Shown: in pieces, positions 7,174 to 15,796 of the stretch | How positions within the stretch are numbered: position 1 is the stretch's first letter | How the letters are laid out: each line of letters begins with the position of its first letter | Assembly: GCA_963845425.1 (NCBI GenBank) | Contig: CAWJSC010000003.1 | Span: forward strand, 62,001-126,000 | Origin: DATDAH01 sp963845425 | GTDB lineage: Bacteria; Actinomycetota; Acidimicrobiia; Acidimicrobiales; DATDAH01 | DNA length: 64,000 bases | Direction: 5' to 3' | Position numbers and translations under genes: made by a program | The notes under the pieces: model-generated | Seen by the model: the letters and a program-made list of their open reading frames with translations, nothing else | Told to the model about the DNA's origin: nothing | Databases searched by the model: none

Positions 7174-8628
7174 GTGAGCATCAACGGTGTACAGGACCGC
7201 GACACGCTTTGGATCGGAGGGGACTGGGTCTCGTCGGACGGAGGCGGCACGATCGAGGTCATCTCCCCCCACACCGAGCAGGTCATCGCGACCGTGCCGG
7301 AGGCGTCCAACGCCGACGTCGACCGGGCCGTCGTGGCCGCCCGCCGCGCCCTGGAGAGCGGCCCGTGGTCCACGATGGACCCCGCCGGCCGGGGCGAGAT
7401 CCTCGCCGGCCTGAACGCCGCCCTCGGCGCGCGGGCCGAGGACATCGCCCAGACCATCACCGCCGAGATGGGCTCACCCATCATGTTCAGCCACCTCGGC
7501 CAGGTCGGCGCCACCCTGATGGTCGCCGACTACTACGCCAACCTGGTCAACGACTTCGCCTTCGAGGAGGAGCGCCAGGGGATGATGGCCAACGTCCTCG
7601 TGCGCCGTGAGCCCGTCGGCGTCGTCGGGGCGATCGTCCCCTGGAACGTCCCCCTCTACGTGACCATGCTGAAGCTGGCCCCGGCCCTGGCGGCCGGCGC
7701 CACCATGGTGTTGAAGCCCGCCCCCGAGTCCCCGCTCAGCGCCTACCTGCTGGCCGAGGCCCTCGAGGAGGCCGGCCTGCCCAAGGGCGTGGTCAACGTC
7801 CTGCCCGCCGGTCGTGAGGTCGGCGAGCACCTGGTCCGCCACCCCGGCGTGGACAAGATCGCCTTCACCGGCTCGACCGCGGCGGGCATGAAGATCGCCT
7901 CCATCTGCGGCGAGCAGCTCAAGCGCTACACCCTGGAGCTGGGTGGCAAGTCGGCGGCGATCATCCTCGACGACGCCGACATCGACACCACCCTCGACAA
8001 CCTCCTGCAGGTCGCCGGCCTCATGAACAACGGCCAGGCCTGCGTGGCCCAGACCCGGGTCCTGGCCTCCAAGGCCAAGTATGACGAGGTCGTCGACGGC
8101 CTGGCCACCCGCATGGAGGCCGTGAAGGTCGGCGACCCGGCCGAGATGGACACCGAGGTCGGCCCCCTGGTCGCCGAGCGCCAGCGGGACCGGGTCGAGA
8201 AGTACATCGTGCAGGGCCAGGAGGAGGGCGCCGAGGTCGTGGTCGGCGGCGGCCGCCCGACGAGCCAGGACACGGGCTGGTACGTCGAGCCCACCCTGTT
8301 CGCCAAGGTCACCAACGACATGCGCATCGCCCAGGAGGAGATCTTCGGGCCGGTCATCTCCGCCATCGCCTTCGAGGACGTGGACGACGCCGTGCGCATC
8401 GCCAACGACTCCAGCTACGGCCTGTCCGGCTCGGTCTGGACCGCCGACGGCGCCGGTGTCGGCCTCGACGTGGCCAAGCGCATCCGCACCGGCACCTTCA
8501 ACGTCAACGGCTTCATGCTCGAGCCCTGTGCCCCGTTCGGCGGGTTCAAGCAGTCCGGCGTGGGCAGGGAGGGCGGGCCCGAAGGCCTGGCCGCCTATCT
8601 CGAGGACAAGGCCATCAACCGGTTCTGA
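7174..8628 (+). CDS. Aldehyde dehydrogenase, NAD(P)-dependent, copy 2
   Basis: A 484-residue ALDH with general base Glu255 (LELGGKS) and nucleophile Cys290 (GQACVAQT). The oxyanion Asn of PWNVP and the FTGSTAAG cofactor motif are intact. GTG start at 7174; no ATG lies close upstream. It is only moderately similar to the ALDH at 3760, so this is not a recent duplication. It is divergent from the FadD19-like synthetase across operator box 1 and followed by the LLM oxidoreductase after 25 bp, so the two probably share a transcript. It likely supplies the acid that the synthetase then activates; the substrate is unknown. Confidence 0.9.
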   Translation: MSINGVQDRDTLWIGGDWVSSDGGGTIEVISPHTEQVIATVPEASNADVDRAVVAARRALESGPWSTMDPAGRGEILAGLNAALGARAEDIAQTITAEMGSPIMFSHLGQVGATLMVADYYANLVNDFAFEEERQGMMANVLVRREPVGVVGAIVPWNVPLYVTMLKLAPALAAGATMVLKPAPESPLSAYLLAEALEEAGLPKGVVNVLPAGREVGEHLVRHPGVDKIAFTGSTAAGMKIASICGEQLKRYTLELGGKSAAIILDDADIDTTLDNLLQVAGLMNNGQACVAQTRVLASKAKYDEVVDGLATRMEAVKVGDPAEMDTEVGPLVAERQRDRVEKYIVQGQEEGAEVVVGGGRPTSQDTGWYVEPTLFAKVTNDMRIAQEEIFGPVISAIAFEDVDDAVRIANDSSYGLSGSVWTADGAGVGLDVAKRIRTGTFNVNGFMLEPCAPFGGFKQSGVGREGGPEGLAAYLEDKAINRF

Positions 8629-8653
8629 CCAACCCCAGGGGGGAATGACCACC

Positions 8654-9520
8654 ATGGACTTCGGTATCTTCGCCGCGCTCGCGGCGCCCTACGTCACCAC
8701 CGACGGGCTCGTCGCCCTCGGCCAGGAGGCCGAGGCCCGCGGGGTGGAGTCCCTGTGGCTGGCCGAGCACGTCGTGCTCTTCGACGAGTACGCGCCGGAC
8801 TACCCGTACGACGAGAACGGCCGCTTCCCGGCCACGGCGGACTCGGGGATCCTCGAGCCGCTGTCGACCCTGGCCTTCATCGCCGGCCAGACCTCGACCA
8901 TCCGCCTGGGTACGGGGATCCTGCTGCTGCCCCAGCGCAACCCCGTGTACACGGCCAAGGAGGTGGCCAACATCGACTGGCTGTCCGGCGGGCGGTTCGA
9001 CCTGGGGATCGGCGTGGGCTGGTGCCAGGAGGAGTTCGCGGCCGTCGACGTGTCGTGGCCGAAGCGGGGCAAGCGGACCGACGAGTACATCTCCGTGATG
9101 CGCTCCTTGTGGACCGAGGACGTGTCGTCGTTCTCCGGCGAGTTCTACGAGCTCGACAAGGCCCGCATGTACCCGAAGCCGGCACAGGCCAACGTGCCGA
9201 TCCACATCGGCGGGGAGTCCGACGCCGCCATGGCCCGGGCCGCCCGGCTGGGCGACGGCTGGTACACGTTCAACCGCCTGCCTGAGGACGTCGGCCCCGC
9301 CCTGGCCCGGCTCGACGACCTCCTGGCGCAGAACGGCCGCAGTCGGGCCGACGTGCAGATCAGCGTGTGCCCCTACATGCACCCGCTGACCCCCGACATG
9401 GTCACCGCCTACGGCGAGGCCGGGGTCGACCGGGTGATCGGCATGGTGTTCGGCGCCGGCCCCGACGACTTCAAGGCCGGCATCGAAGCCCTCCAGCCCT
9501 GCCTCGCCCGCACCCGCTGA
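8654..9520 (+). CDS. LLM class (F420- or FMN-dependent) oxidoreductase
   Basis: A 288-residue luciferase-like TIM-barrel flavoprotein. Typical blocks are MDFGIF at the start, ESLWLAEHV, RLGTGILLLPQRNPVYTAKE, LSGGRFDLGIGVGW and PIHIGGESDAAMARAARLGDGWY. In actinobacteria this subclass often uses coenzyme F420, although the sequence alone does not separate F420 from FMN. I prefer the ATG at 8654 (spacing about 10 nt from a G-rich Shine-Dalgarno, AGGGGGG at 8637) over the ATG at 8645, which would nearly touch it. It is the second gene of the ALDH transcript. A strong palindrome follows the stop by 11 nt. Confidence 0.85.
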   Translation: MDFGIFAALAAPYVTTDGLVALGQEAEARGVESLWLAEHVVLFDEYAPDYPYDENGRFPATADSGILEPLSTLAFIAGQTSTIRLGTGILLLPQRNPVYTAKEVANIDWLSGGRFDLGIGVGWCQEEFAAVDVSWPKRGKRTDEYISVMRSLWTEDVSSFSGEFYELDKARMYPKPAQANVPIHIGGESDAAMARAARLGDGWYTFNRLPEDVGPALARLDDLLAQNGRSRADVQISVCPYMHPLTPDMVTAYGEAGVDRVIGMVFGAGPDDFKAGIEALQPCLARTR

Positions 9521-9531
9521 CCCGACCTCCT

Positions 9532-9583
9532 CGTTCTGGCTCCTGATCCTCCGGTCCTGGCCGGAGAATCGGGAGCCAGAACG
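9532..9583. repeat. 3'-end palindrome, CGTTCTGG family, copy P1
   Basis: Two 23-bp arms (9532-9554 and 9561-9583), 21 of 23 paired, with a 6-nt loop. The outer ends are CGTTCTGG and CCAGAACG. It follows the LLM gene stop by 11 nt and precedes the SDR gene. No T-run follows, so it is not a classical intrinsic terminator, but a termination or mRNA 3'-end role is the simplest reading. Confidence 0.75.
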
Positions 9584-9616
9584 GTGGGGGTCGGGGCATG
9601 TCCTACGGTCCGGGCC

Positions 9617-10441
9617 ATGGATCAACTCGAGGGCAGGGTGGCGGTCGTCACGGGGGCTGGCTCAGGGATCGGGCGGGCGCTGGCCCGGCGGTTCGTGGAC
9701 GAGGGGATGTCGGTCGTCGCCGCGGACGTGGAGACAGGTGCGCTCGACGAGACGGTGGCCGGGACCGAGGCCGTGCCGGTCGTCTGCGACGTCAGCGACG
9801 CCGAGGCCGTCGAGGCGCTGGCGGCCACGACCTACGAGCGCTTCGGCGCCGCCCACCTGGTGTGCGCCAACGCCGGGGTGTTCCAGGGAGGGATCAGCTG
9901 GGAGCGCAGCGTCGAGGACTGGCAGTGGGTGCTCGGCGTGAACCTCTGGGGCGTCATCCACGCCGTGAAGGCCTTCGTCCCCCGCATGATCGAAGGGGGC
10001 GACGACGGCCATGTCGTGGTCACCTCCTCCATGGCGGGCCTGGCCTGCGCCGCCTTCTCCGGCCCGTACCAGACCTCCAAGTTCGGGGCCTACGCCGTGG
10101 CCGAGTCCCTCGCCCATGACTTGCGGACGTCGGGCATCCCCATCGGCGTGTCCGCCCTCTGCCCCGGTGCGGTCAACACCCGCATCGCCGAGTCCGGCCG
10201 CAATCGGCCCGCCGATCTGCCCGCCAAGGGGGGCGAGGACGTCGACTTCGTCGAGGGCGCTCTGGCCGACATGGCCGGCCAGCAGGGTGTCGCCCCGTCC
10301 GAGGTGGCGGCCCGGGTCGTCGCCGGCGTGCTGGCCGGCGACTTCCTCATCCCCACCAACGTCGCGTACGCCGACCAATTGCGGGTCCACGCCGACGCCC
10401 AGATCGCCCGCCGCCTGCCGCCGATGGCCCAGTTCAGCTGA
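9617..10441 (+). CDS. SDR family NAD(P)-dependent oxidoreductase
   Basis: A 274-residue classical SDR. TGAGSGIG is near residues 13-20, CANAG replaces the usual NNAG, and the catalytic YQTSK is near residue 157. VSALCPGAVNTRI is the conserved block after the active site. Start taken at ATG 9617 (MDQLEGRVAVVTGAG), the normal SDR N-terminus; an upstream in-frame GTG at 9584 would extend into the palindrome. It is separated from the LLM gene by palindrome P1 and is convergent with the next SDR. Members of this type often act on hydroxyacyl-CoA or alcohols; the substrate is unknown. Confidence 0.87.
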   Translation: MDQLEGRVAVVTGAGSGIGRALARRFVDEGMSVVAADVETGALDETVAGTEAVPVVCDVSDAEAVEALAATTYERFGAAHLVCANAGVFQGGISWERSVEDWQWVLGVNLWGVIHAVKAFVPRMIEGGDDGHVVVTSSMAGLACAAFSGPYQTSKFGAYAVAESLAHDLRTSGIPIGVSALCPGAVNTRIAESGRNRPADLPAKGGEDVDFVEGALADMAGQQGVAPSEVAARVVAGVLAGDFLIPTNVAYADQLRVHADAQIARRLPPMAQFS

Positions 10442-10447
10442 CCCCAG

Positions 10448-10498
10448 CCAAATTGCGCCGATTTGTCACGCCTGGCGTGACAGATCGGCGCAATTTGG
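10448..10498. terminator. Near-perfect 51-bp palindrome between convergent SDR genes (P2)
   Basis: 25-bp arms (10448-10472, 10474-10498) pair with one mismatch around a single central base. It lies between the stops of the convergent SDR genes (10441 and 10501), so it can serve both as a bidirectional terminator. Its inner sequence (TTGCGCCGATTTGTCACGC) recurs 53 kb away in the palindrome at 63570. Confidence 0.75.
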
Positions 10499-10500
10499 TT

Positions 10501-11280
10501 CTAGGCGGGCATGACGGTGCCGCCGTCGACGCAGAGGATCTGGCCGTTGACCAGGGCGGCGTCGTCGGAGGCGAAGAAGAGGGCGGTGCCGGTGAGCTGA
10601 TCGGGCTCGACGTTGCGCTTCATGGGGCTGAGCTGTTCGAAGAAGGGCATGGCGAAGTCCGGGACGGTGGTCTTGGTGGCCTCGGTCATGGTCAGCCCCG
10701 GGGCGATGCAGTTCACCCGCACCCCGAACTGCCCGAGCTGGCCGGCCAGGTGGTGGGTCAGGCCGATGACGCCCCACTTGCTCTGGGCGTAGGCGTAGTT
10801 GCCGACCCCGTTGAACTCCGGGTCGAAGGCGTTGATCTGGTGCAGGTAGGCGGCGATCGAGGCGATGTTGACGATGCTGCCGCGGCCCTGCTCGACCATC
10901 GACGGCGCCACCGCCCGGGCCATCAGCCACTGTCCGTGGAGGTTCACGTCGAAGACGGTCCTCAGGTAGTCGAGGCTCTGGTCGCCGATGTCGAGGTTGC
11001 CGTAGACGGCGGCGTTGTTGACCAGTACGTCAACCCGGCCGAAACGCTCCCGCACGGCGTCGACCGACGCCTGCACCGAGGCCTCGTCCGCGATGTCGGT
11101 GGGCACGGGCTCGACGTCACCGAGGGCGGACAGCTCCTCGGCCGCCGAGCCACAGCGGCCCTCGTCCACCTCGGCGATGGCCACCCTGGCCCCCTCGCCG
11201 AGGAAGCGCTTGGCGTACTCGAAGCCGATGCCGCCGCCTGCGCCGGTGATGATGGCCACCCGGCCGTCCAGTCGTCCCAT
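10501..11280 (-). CDS. SDR family NAD(P)-dependent oxidoreductase
   Basis: A 259-residue classical SDR with TGAGGGIG (about residues 12-19), VNNAAVYG, the catalytic YAQSK and the C-terminal VNGQILCVDGG common in 3-hydroxyacyl/ketoacyl-type SDRs. It starts with ATG at 11280, divergent from the gene at 11374. Operator box 2 (11338) lies in the 93-bp gap, so both genes probably belong to the same regulon as the FadD19-like synthetase and the Liv binding proteins. The role is presumably oxidation of a hydroxyl intermediate in that pathway. Confidence 0.88.
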   Translation of the reverse strand: MGRLDGRVAIITGAGGGIGFEYAKRFLGEGARVAIAEVDEGRCGSAAEELSALGDVEPVPTDIADEASVQASVDAVRERFGRVDVLVNNAAVYGNLDIGDQSLDYLRTVFDVNLHGQWLMARAVAPSMVEQGRGSIVNIASIAAYLHQINAFDPEFNGVGNYAYAQSKWGVIGLTHHLAGQLGQFGVRVNCIAPGLTMTEATKTTVPDFAMPFFEQLSPMKRNVEPDQLTGTALFFASDDAALVNGQILCVDGGTVMPA

Positions 11281-11337
11281 CTCGTTGTCCCCCCTGATCA
11301 GGTCCGGCGAACGTAGTCCTTCCGGACGCCTAGGGTT

Positions 11338-11354
11338 TCTGACGCACCGTCAGT
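11338..11354. promoter_or_regulatory. Shared 17-bp operator (box 2)
   Basis: TCTGACG-CAC-CGTCAGT, a 7-3-7 palindrome with one end mismatch, lies 20 bp before the ATG at 11374 and 58 bp before the divergent SDR start. It matches boxes 1, 3, 4 and 5. So close to the rightward start, bound protein would block transcription initiation. Confidence 0.7.
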
Positions 11355-11373
11355 TCTCAGGGGGACCTCCTTC

Positions 11374-12480
11374 ATGCTCACCGCCGGCGACGACTACCCG
11401 ATCCACCAGGTGGCCGAGCCCATCCGCCACGCCGGGACCAGCGACCGCAACTTCTACGACCGCTACTACTTCAACGCCCACAACTGCTCGGGCGACCTCT
11501 TCCTCGTGCTCGGCCTCGGCCTGTACCCGAACCTCGGGACCCAGGACGCGTTCGCCGTGGTGCGCCGGGGCGAGAAGCACCGGGTGGTGCGCTCCAGTCG
11601 GGTGCTCGACGACCGCATGGACCTGACCACCGGGCCGCTGCGGGTCGAGGTGGTGGAGCCCCTGCGCAAGATCCGGTTCGTGCTCGAGCCCACCGAGCAT
11701 CCTCTCGCCCTCGACATGACCTTCGAGGGGTCCCACGTCGCCTTCGAGGAGCCCAAGCAGCTCATCCGCAAGTTCGGCCGGCTCCTGTTCGACACCGCCC
11801 GCTTCTGCCAGAACGGACGGTGGTCCGGCTCCCTCGAGGTCGACGGCGAGGCCTTCACCGTCGAGCCCGAGACCTGGTGGGGCATGCGGGACCGCTCGTG
11901 GGGCGTGCGCCCCGTCGGCGAGGCCGAGCCCCCGGGCATCCGCGGCGAGACGGGCCAGATGGTCGGCCTCTGGAACTACGCCCCCATGCAGTTCGACGAC
12001 CACCAGATCTTCTACATCTGCCAGGAGGAGCCCGACGGCAACCGCACCCTGGAGGAGGCCATCCGCGTCTGGAACGACCCGACCCGTGCGGCCGAGCACC
12101 TCGGCCGCCCCGAGTGGGAGCACACGCTCGTGTCGGGTACCCGGCGCATCGACACCCCCTCGACCCTGTCGTTCCCCGACGCTCCCGGCGGCGGTTTCAC
12201 GGTGACGGTCAACCCGCTGGTCAACGCCTACGTCGCCATCGGCACCGGCTACGGCATCGAGGACGACTGGCGCCACGGCATGTACCAGGGCGACCTGGTC
12301 ACCCAGTACGTCGAGCACGACATGGCCGAGCTGGACACCTGGGCCTGGTACTCCCTCAACGAGCAGGTGGCCCGCTTCGAGCGCTCCGACGGCCCCGTCG
12401 GCTACGGCATGCACGAGTACGGCGTCTTCGGCGCCTTCCCCGAGTTCGGCCTGGCCGACGGCGCCGCCGTCGCGCCCTGA
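11374..12480 (+). CDS. Hypothetical protein, possibly AttH/CrtC-like lipocalin fold
   Basis: A 368-residue soluble protein with no signal peptide. It is rich in beta-type sequence and aromatic motifs: the block ETWWGMRDRSWGVRP (about residues 168-182), then VGLWNYAPMQFDDHQIFY. The DRSWG motif reminds me of the AttH/CrtC (hydroxyneurosporene synthase) superfamily, whose members act on or carry terpenoid and lipid substrates, but I cannot confirm this. It is divergent from an SDR and shares operator box 2 with it, so it probably belongs to the same catabolic regulon. No catalytic residue can be assigned. Confidence 0.7.
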   Translation: MLTAGDDYPIHQVAEPIRHAGTSDRNFYDRYYFNAHNCSGDLFLVLGLGLYPNLGTQDAFAVVRRGEKHRVVRSSRVLDDRMDLTTGPLRVEVVEPLRKIRFVLEPTEHPLALDMTFEGSHVAFEEPKQLIRKFGRLLFDTARFCQNGRWSGSLEVDGEAFTVEPETWWGMRDRSWGVRPVGEAEPPGIRGETGQMVGLWNYAPMQFDDHQIFYICQEEPDGNRTLEEAIRVWNDPTRAAEHLGRPEWEHTLVSGTRRIDTPSTLSFPDAPGGGFTVTVNPLVNAYVAIGTGYGIEDDWRHGMYQGDLVTQYVEHDMAELDTWAWYSLNEQVARFERSDGPVGYGMHEYGVFGAFPEFGLADGAAVAP

Positions 12481-12491
12481 CCCCGACCATC

Positions 12492-12543
12492 CGTTCTCGT
12501 TGCTCTCCTCTGTCGTGGAGAACAGAGCGGAGCAACCAGAACG
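12492..12543. repeat. 3'-end palindrome, CGTTCTGG family, copy P3
   Basis: 22-bp arms, 19 paired (12492-12513 and 12522-12543), 8-nt loop. The left edge is CGTTCTCG and the right edge CCAGAACG. It lies between the convergent stops at 12480 and 12549. The flank GACCATCCGTTCT is shared with copy P4 at 33392. Confidence 0.7.
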
Positions 12544-12548
12544 AGAGG

Positions 12549-13325
12549 TCAGCGGCCTTTCCACTCCGGGGTGCGGGCTTCGGCGGCGGCCCGGCGGCCC
12601 TCTTGGGCGTCCTCGGTGGCGCCCGCGACGCGGCGCATGGTCTCGCCGAAGCGGACGGCGTCGAGCCAGGGCAGCTCCCGACCCCGCCAGGCCACCTCCT
12701 TCACGGCCCGCTGGGCCAGCGGGGCACCTCGGCAGAGGCGAGCGGCCAGGTCCCGGGCCTCGTCGAGGAGCTCGTCGTCGGGCACGACCTTCCAGGCCAG
12801 GCCGATCTCGAGGGCCCGGGCGGCGTCGATGGGCTCACCCAGCAGGAGTAGCTCCATGGCGTGCTGCCAGCCCAGCTTCGGCGGCAGCCGAAGGGCCCCG
12901 ACGATCGTCGGCACCCCGATGCGCACCTCGGGGAAGGCGAAGGTGGCCGACTCCGCGGCGATGAGGAAGTCGCAGGCCGCCGCCGCGGTCAGCCCGTAGC
13001 CGATGCACGGCCCGTTCACCGCGGCGATCGTCGGTTTGAAGATCTCCCAGCCACTCTCGAAGGAGTTGAGCGTGGGGATCTCCCAGAAGGTCCCCGACCA
13101 GGTCCCCACCGACCCGGCGCCGTCCTTCAGGTCGGCCCCGGCACAGAACGCCCGCCCCGCGCCGGTGACGATGGCGACCCACGACTCCTGGTCGTCCCGA
13201 AACCGCTCCCATGCCGCATTCAGCCCCTCCCGCATCTCCCCGTTGATCGCGTTGAGCACCTCCGGCCGGTCATAGGTGATCGTCACGACGTGCCCGTCCT
13301 GGGCGTAGGAGACCGGACCCGTCAC
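12549..13325 (-). CDS. Enoyl-CoA hydratase/isomerase (crotonase) family protein
   Basis: A 258-residue crotonase-fold protein. The first oxyanion block is VTGAGRAFCAGADLKDG (about residues 52-68), the second GPCIGYGLTAAAACDFLIAAE, then FAFPEVRIGVP with one of the two usual catalytic glutamates. The second position reads VGALRLP without Glu, so classical syn-hydration is doubtful; isomerase, hydrolase or other CoA chemistry is possible. GTG start at 13325. It follows the epoxide hydrolase/thiolase operon on the same strand with a 96-bp gap containing repeat Q and may be cotranscribed. Probable beta-oxidation step. Confidence 0.85.
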   Translation of the reverse strand: MTGPVSYAQDGHVVTITYDRPEVLNAINGEMREGLNAAWERFRDDQESWVAIVTGAGRAFCAGADLKDGAGSVGTWSGTFWEIPTLNSFESGWEIFKPTIAAVNGPCIGYGLTAAAACDFLIAAESATFAFPEVRIGVPTIVGALRLPPKLGWQHAMELLLLGEPIDAARALEIGLAWKVVPDDELLDEARDLAARLCRGAPLAQRAVKEVAWRGRELPWLDAVRFGETMRRVAGATEDAQEGRRAAAEARTPEWKGR

Positions 13326-13387
13326 GAGAGATCGCCGCCGCGCGTGAGGCTGCGGAGCGGAGCGCAGCAGCTCACAGGACTCCCCTG

Positions 13388-13427
13388 ATCGGCGAAGCCG
13401 GCGGAGCGGAGCGGAGCAGTGTCACAG
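13388..13427 (-). repeat. Stop-anchored 40-bp repeat Q, copy a
   Basis: On the minus strand this reads CTGTGACACTGCTCCGCTCC followed by GCTCCGCCGGCTTCGCCGAT-type sequence. Of 40 bp, 38 match the segment at 18574-18613. In both places the TGA inside CTGTGAC is the stop codon of a gene (here the epoxide hydrolase). CGGC-TTC-GCCG can form a tight hairpin in RNA. Confidence 0.7.
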
Positions 13428-14558
13428 CGATCTGTTGAAGCTACGGATGTCCTCGACGAGGAGGTCGGGCTCCTCGAGGGCGGCGAAGTGGCCGCCGCGG
13501 TCGAAGGTGGACCAGTGCTGGATGTTGTAGGACCGCTCGGCGAAACGGCGGGAGGCCCGCAGGATCTCCCGGGGGAACACCGCGCCCGCGCTGGGCACCT
13601 CGACCTTGGCGCCCTGCAGGCCGAACAAGCCGGACTTCTTGGCCTCGTAGTAGAGGCGGGTCGACGAGTTGATCGTGCCGGTCACCCAGTAGGTGGTGAT
13701 GTTGGTGAGCAGGTCGTCGCGGGACACGGCGGACTCGATGGTGCCGTCGTTGTCGGTCCAGGCGTGGAACTTCTCCGCGATCCACCCGGCCAGGCCCGCG
13801 GGTGAGTCGTTGAGGCCGTAGCTCAGCGTCTGGGGCCGGGTGCCCTGGATCTCCTGGTAGCCGGCGCCGTCGCTGAGGAGCGTCATGGCGTCGGTCATGG
13901 CCTGGGTCTCGTCCTCGGTCAGTTCGTCGTCAGAGCCGGGCATGGCGATGACCATGTTCAGGTGGATGCCCGCGCAGTGGTCGGGGTCCTGCAGACCGAT
14001 CTGGGTCGTGATCATCGAGCCCCAGTCCCCGCCCTGGGCCAGGTACCCGTCGTAGCCCAGCCGGTCCATCAGCGCGGCGAAGGCCAGGGCGATCCGCTTG
14101 GGGTCCCAGCCCCGGTCGACGGTCGGGCCCGACCAGCCGTAGCCCGGCAACGACGGCGCCACGACGTGGAAGGCGTCCTCGGCCGAGCCGCCGTGGGCCT
14201 CGGGGTCCCGGAGGGGCTCGATGACGTGGAGGAACTCGACGACCGACCCGGGCCAGCCGTGGCTGAGCAGCAGCGGCCGGGCCCCCTCCACCGCCGACGG
14301 GGCGCGGATGAAGTGGAGGTCCTGCCCGTCGATCTCGGTGCTGAAGTGGTCCCAGGCCTGCAGCCGGGCCTCATGGGTGCGCCAGTCGTACTCGTCCCGC
14401 CAGTAGGCGCACAGGTCCTGGAGGTAGGTCAGGTTCGTGCCGTAGTCCCAGCCGGTGTCGGGGATCTGGTCGGGCCAGCGGGTCCGGCCCAAGCGGTCCT
14501 TCAGGTCCTCGAGGACGTGGTCGGGGACGGTGATGTCGAAGGGGTGGATCTCGCTCAT
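13422..14558 (-). CDS. Epoxide hydrolase, alpha/beta-hydrolase fold with EHN domain
   Basis: A 378-residue protein: an N-terminal epoxide-hydrolase EHN region (residues 1-80, PFDITVPD), oxyanion motif HGWPG (100-104), nucleophile Asp178 in GGDWG and C-terminal His357 in GGHFAALEEP. The aspartate nucleophile separates it from esterases and supports hydrolysis of an epoxide to a diol. The ATG at 14558 overlaps the thiolase stop (ATGA), so the two are translationally coupled. With a carotenoid-cleavage-type oxygenase and a thiolase in the same run, a terpenoid or carotenoid-derived epoxide is a reasonable but unproven substrate. Confidence 0.87.
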   Translation of the reverse strand: MSEIHPFDITVPDHVLEDLKDRLGRTRWPDQIPDTGWDYGTNLTYLQDLCAYWRDEYDWRTHEARLQAWDHFSTEIDGQDLHFIRAPSAVEGARPLLLSHGWPGSVVEFLHVIEPLRDPEAHGGSAEDAFHVVAPSLPGYGWSGPTVDRGWDPKRIALAFAALMDRLGYDGYLAQGGDWGSMITTQIGLQDPDHCAGIHLNMVIAMPGSDDELTEDETQAMTDAMTLLSDGAGYQEIQGTRPQTLSYGLNDSPAGLAGWIAEKFHAWTDNDGTIESAVSRDDLLTNITTYWVTGTINSSTRLYYEAKKSGLFGLQGAKVEVPSAGAVFPREILRASRRFAERSYNIQHWSTFDRGGHFAALEEPDLLVEDIRSFNRSL

Positions 14559-15796
14559 GCTGCTCCTGTGGTCACGACGAAGGCCGCGCTGGTGGTGGCG
14601 CTGCCGCCGAGGTTGAGGGTGGCGACGGCGCGGGCGCCGTCGACCTGGTAGTCGCCGGCGGTACCGGTGACCTGCTTGGTGGCGTCGAGGACCATCCGGA
14701 CGCCGGTCGCACCGACCGGGTGGCCGCCACCGATGAGCCCGCCACTGGGGTTGACCGGCACGGCGCCGTCGGGGCCGATGGTGCCGTCCTCGATCGCCCG
14801 CCAGCTCTCCCCCGGGGCCGTGAGGCCGAGGTGGTCGATGGCGAGGTACTCGGTGGTGGTGAAGCAGTCGTGGACCTCGACGGCGTCCAGGTCCCGGGCC
14901 TCGGCCACCCCGGCCCGGCCGAGGGCGTCGAGCACCGTCTGGCGGACGAAGGGGGCCACGTAGGGGTCGTCCTTGCTGTCGGCCAGCTTGTCGGCCAGGG
15001 CCATGCGGGACGTGCGGTGACCCCAACCCGCCAGTCGGGCCGTGTCGTCCAGCGAACATCCGTGCCGGTCGGCCCACGCGGCGGCGAAGCGCGCCCCCGC
15101 CAGGACCACGGCGGCGGCGCCGTCGGTGACCTGCGAGCAGTCCTGGCGCTGGATGCGCCCGGCGATGACCGGGTTCTTGGCCGAGTCCCGGGCGAAGTCG
15201 GCGTCCTCGAAGCGCCAGTCCCGGGCCTGGGCGTTGGGGTTCCGCTTGGCGTTGGCGAAGTTGACCTTGGCGATCTCGGCCAGGTGGTCCGGGTCCAAGC
15301 CGTACCGGCGCTCGTACTCGTCGCCCAGCTCGCCGAACAGCGCGGGCCACGGGTACTCCACCCCTTCGGTCTCCCGGGGCACCCACGCCGCGGCCCCGAG
15401 GTGCTGCTGCACGGTGAGGGCGTCGGTGGTGCGCATCATCTCGACACCGAGCACCAACGCGCAGTCGTAGCGCCCGGCCTCGAGGTCGGCCATTGCCGCC
15501 AACACGGCCATGCTCCCCGAGGCGCAGGCCGACTCGTGACGCATGGTGGGCAGTCCGGCGAAGGCGGGGTCGGCCTCGACCAGCAACCCGCCGAGGTGGC
15601 CCTGCCCGCAGAACAGCTCGCCGGCGAAGTTGCCCACGTGACCGACCTCGACCTCGGCGGCGTCGACGCCGGCGGCGGCCATCCCGGCCTGGCTGACCTC
15701 AGCACAGAGGTCAGCCAGCGTCGTGCCCTCACGGGTGAGGTTGCGGGCGAAGTCCGTCTGGGCCCCGCCCAGGACGAACACGGCCTCAGAGGCCAC
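14555..15796 (-). CDS. Thiolase family protein (acetyl-CoA acetyltransferase / SCP2 type)
   Basis: A 413-residue SCP2-type thiolase. The nucleophile Cys91 is in HESACASGS, a histidine-cysteine pair is in VHDCFTTTEY, and the glycine-rich GGLIGGGHPVGATG carries the active-site His. Such enzymes cleave 3-ketoacyl-CoA (or condense acetyl-CoA). GTG start at 15796, overlapping the oxygenase end by 11 bp, and ATGA overlap with the epoxide hydrolase downstream, so three genes are tightly coupled. SCP2-type thiolases often act on branched or steroid side chains; this is family knowledge, not proof here. Confidence 0.88.
   Translation of the reverse strand: MASEAVFVLGGAQTDFARNLTREGTTLADLCAEVSQAGMAAAGVDAAEVEVGHVGNFAGELFCGQGHLGGLLVEADPAFAGLPTMRHESACASGSMAVLAAMADLEAGRYDCALVLGVEMMRTTDALTVQQHLGAAAWVPRETEGVEYPWPALFGELGDEYERRYGLDPDHLAEIAKVNFANAKRNPNAQARDWRFEDADFARDSAKNPVIAGRIQRQDCSQVTDGAAAVVLAGARFAAAWADRHGCSLDDTARLAGWGHRTSRMALADKLADSKDDPYVAPFVRQTVLDALGRAGVAEARDLDAVEVHDCFTTTEYLAIDHLGLTAPGESWRAIEDGTIGPDGAVPVNPSGGLIGGGHPVGATGVRMVLDATKQVTGTAGDYQVDGARAVATLNLGGSATTSAAFVVTTGAA

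Noticed and set aside
9532..9583. Classical Rho-independent terminators at the palindromes
   Set aside because: No T-tract follows any of the copies, so the standard intrinsic-terminator definition is not met, although a termination role remains possible.
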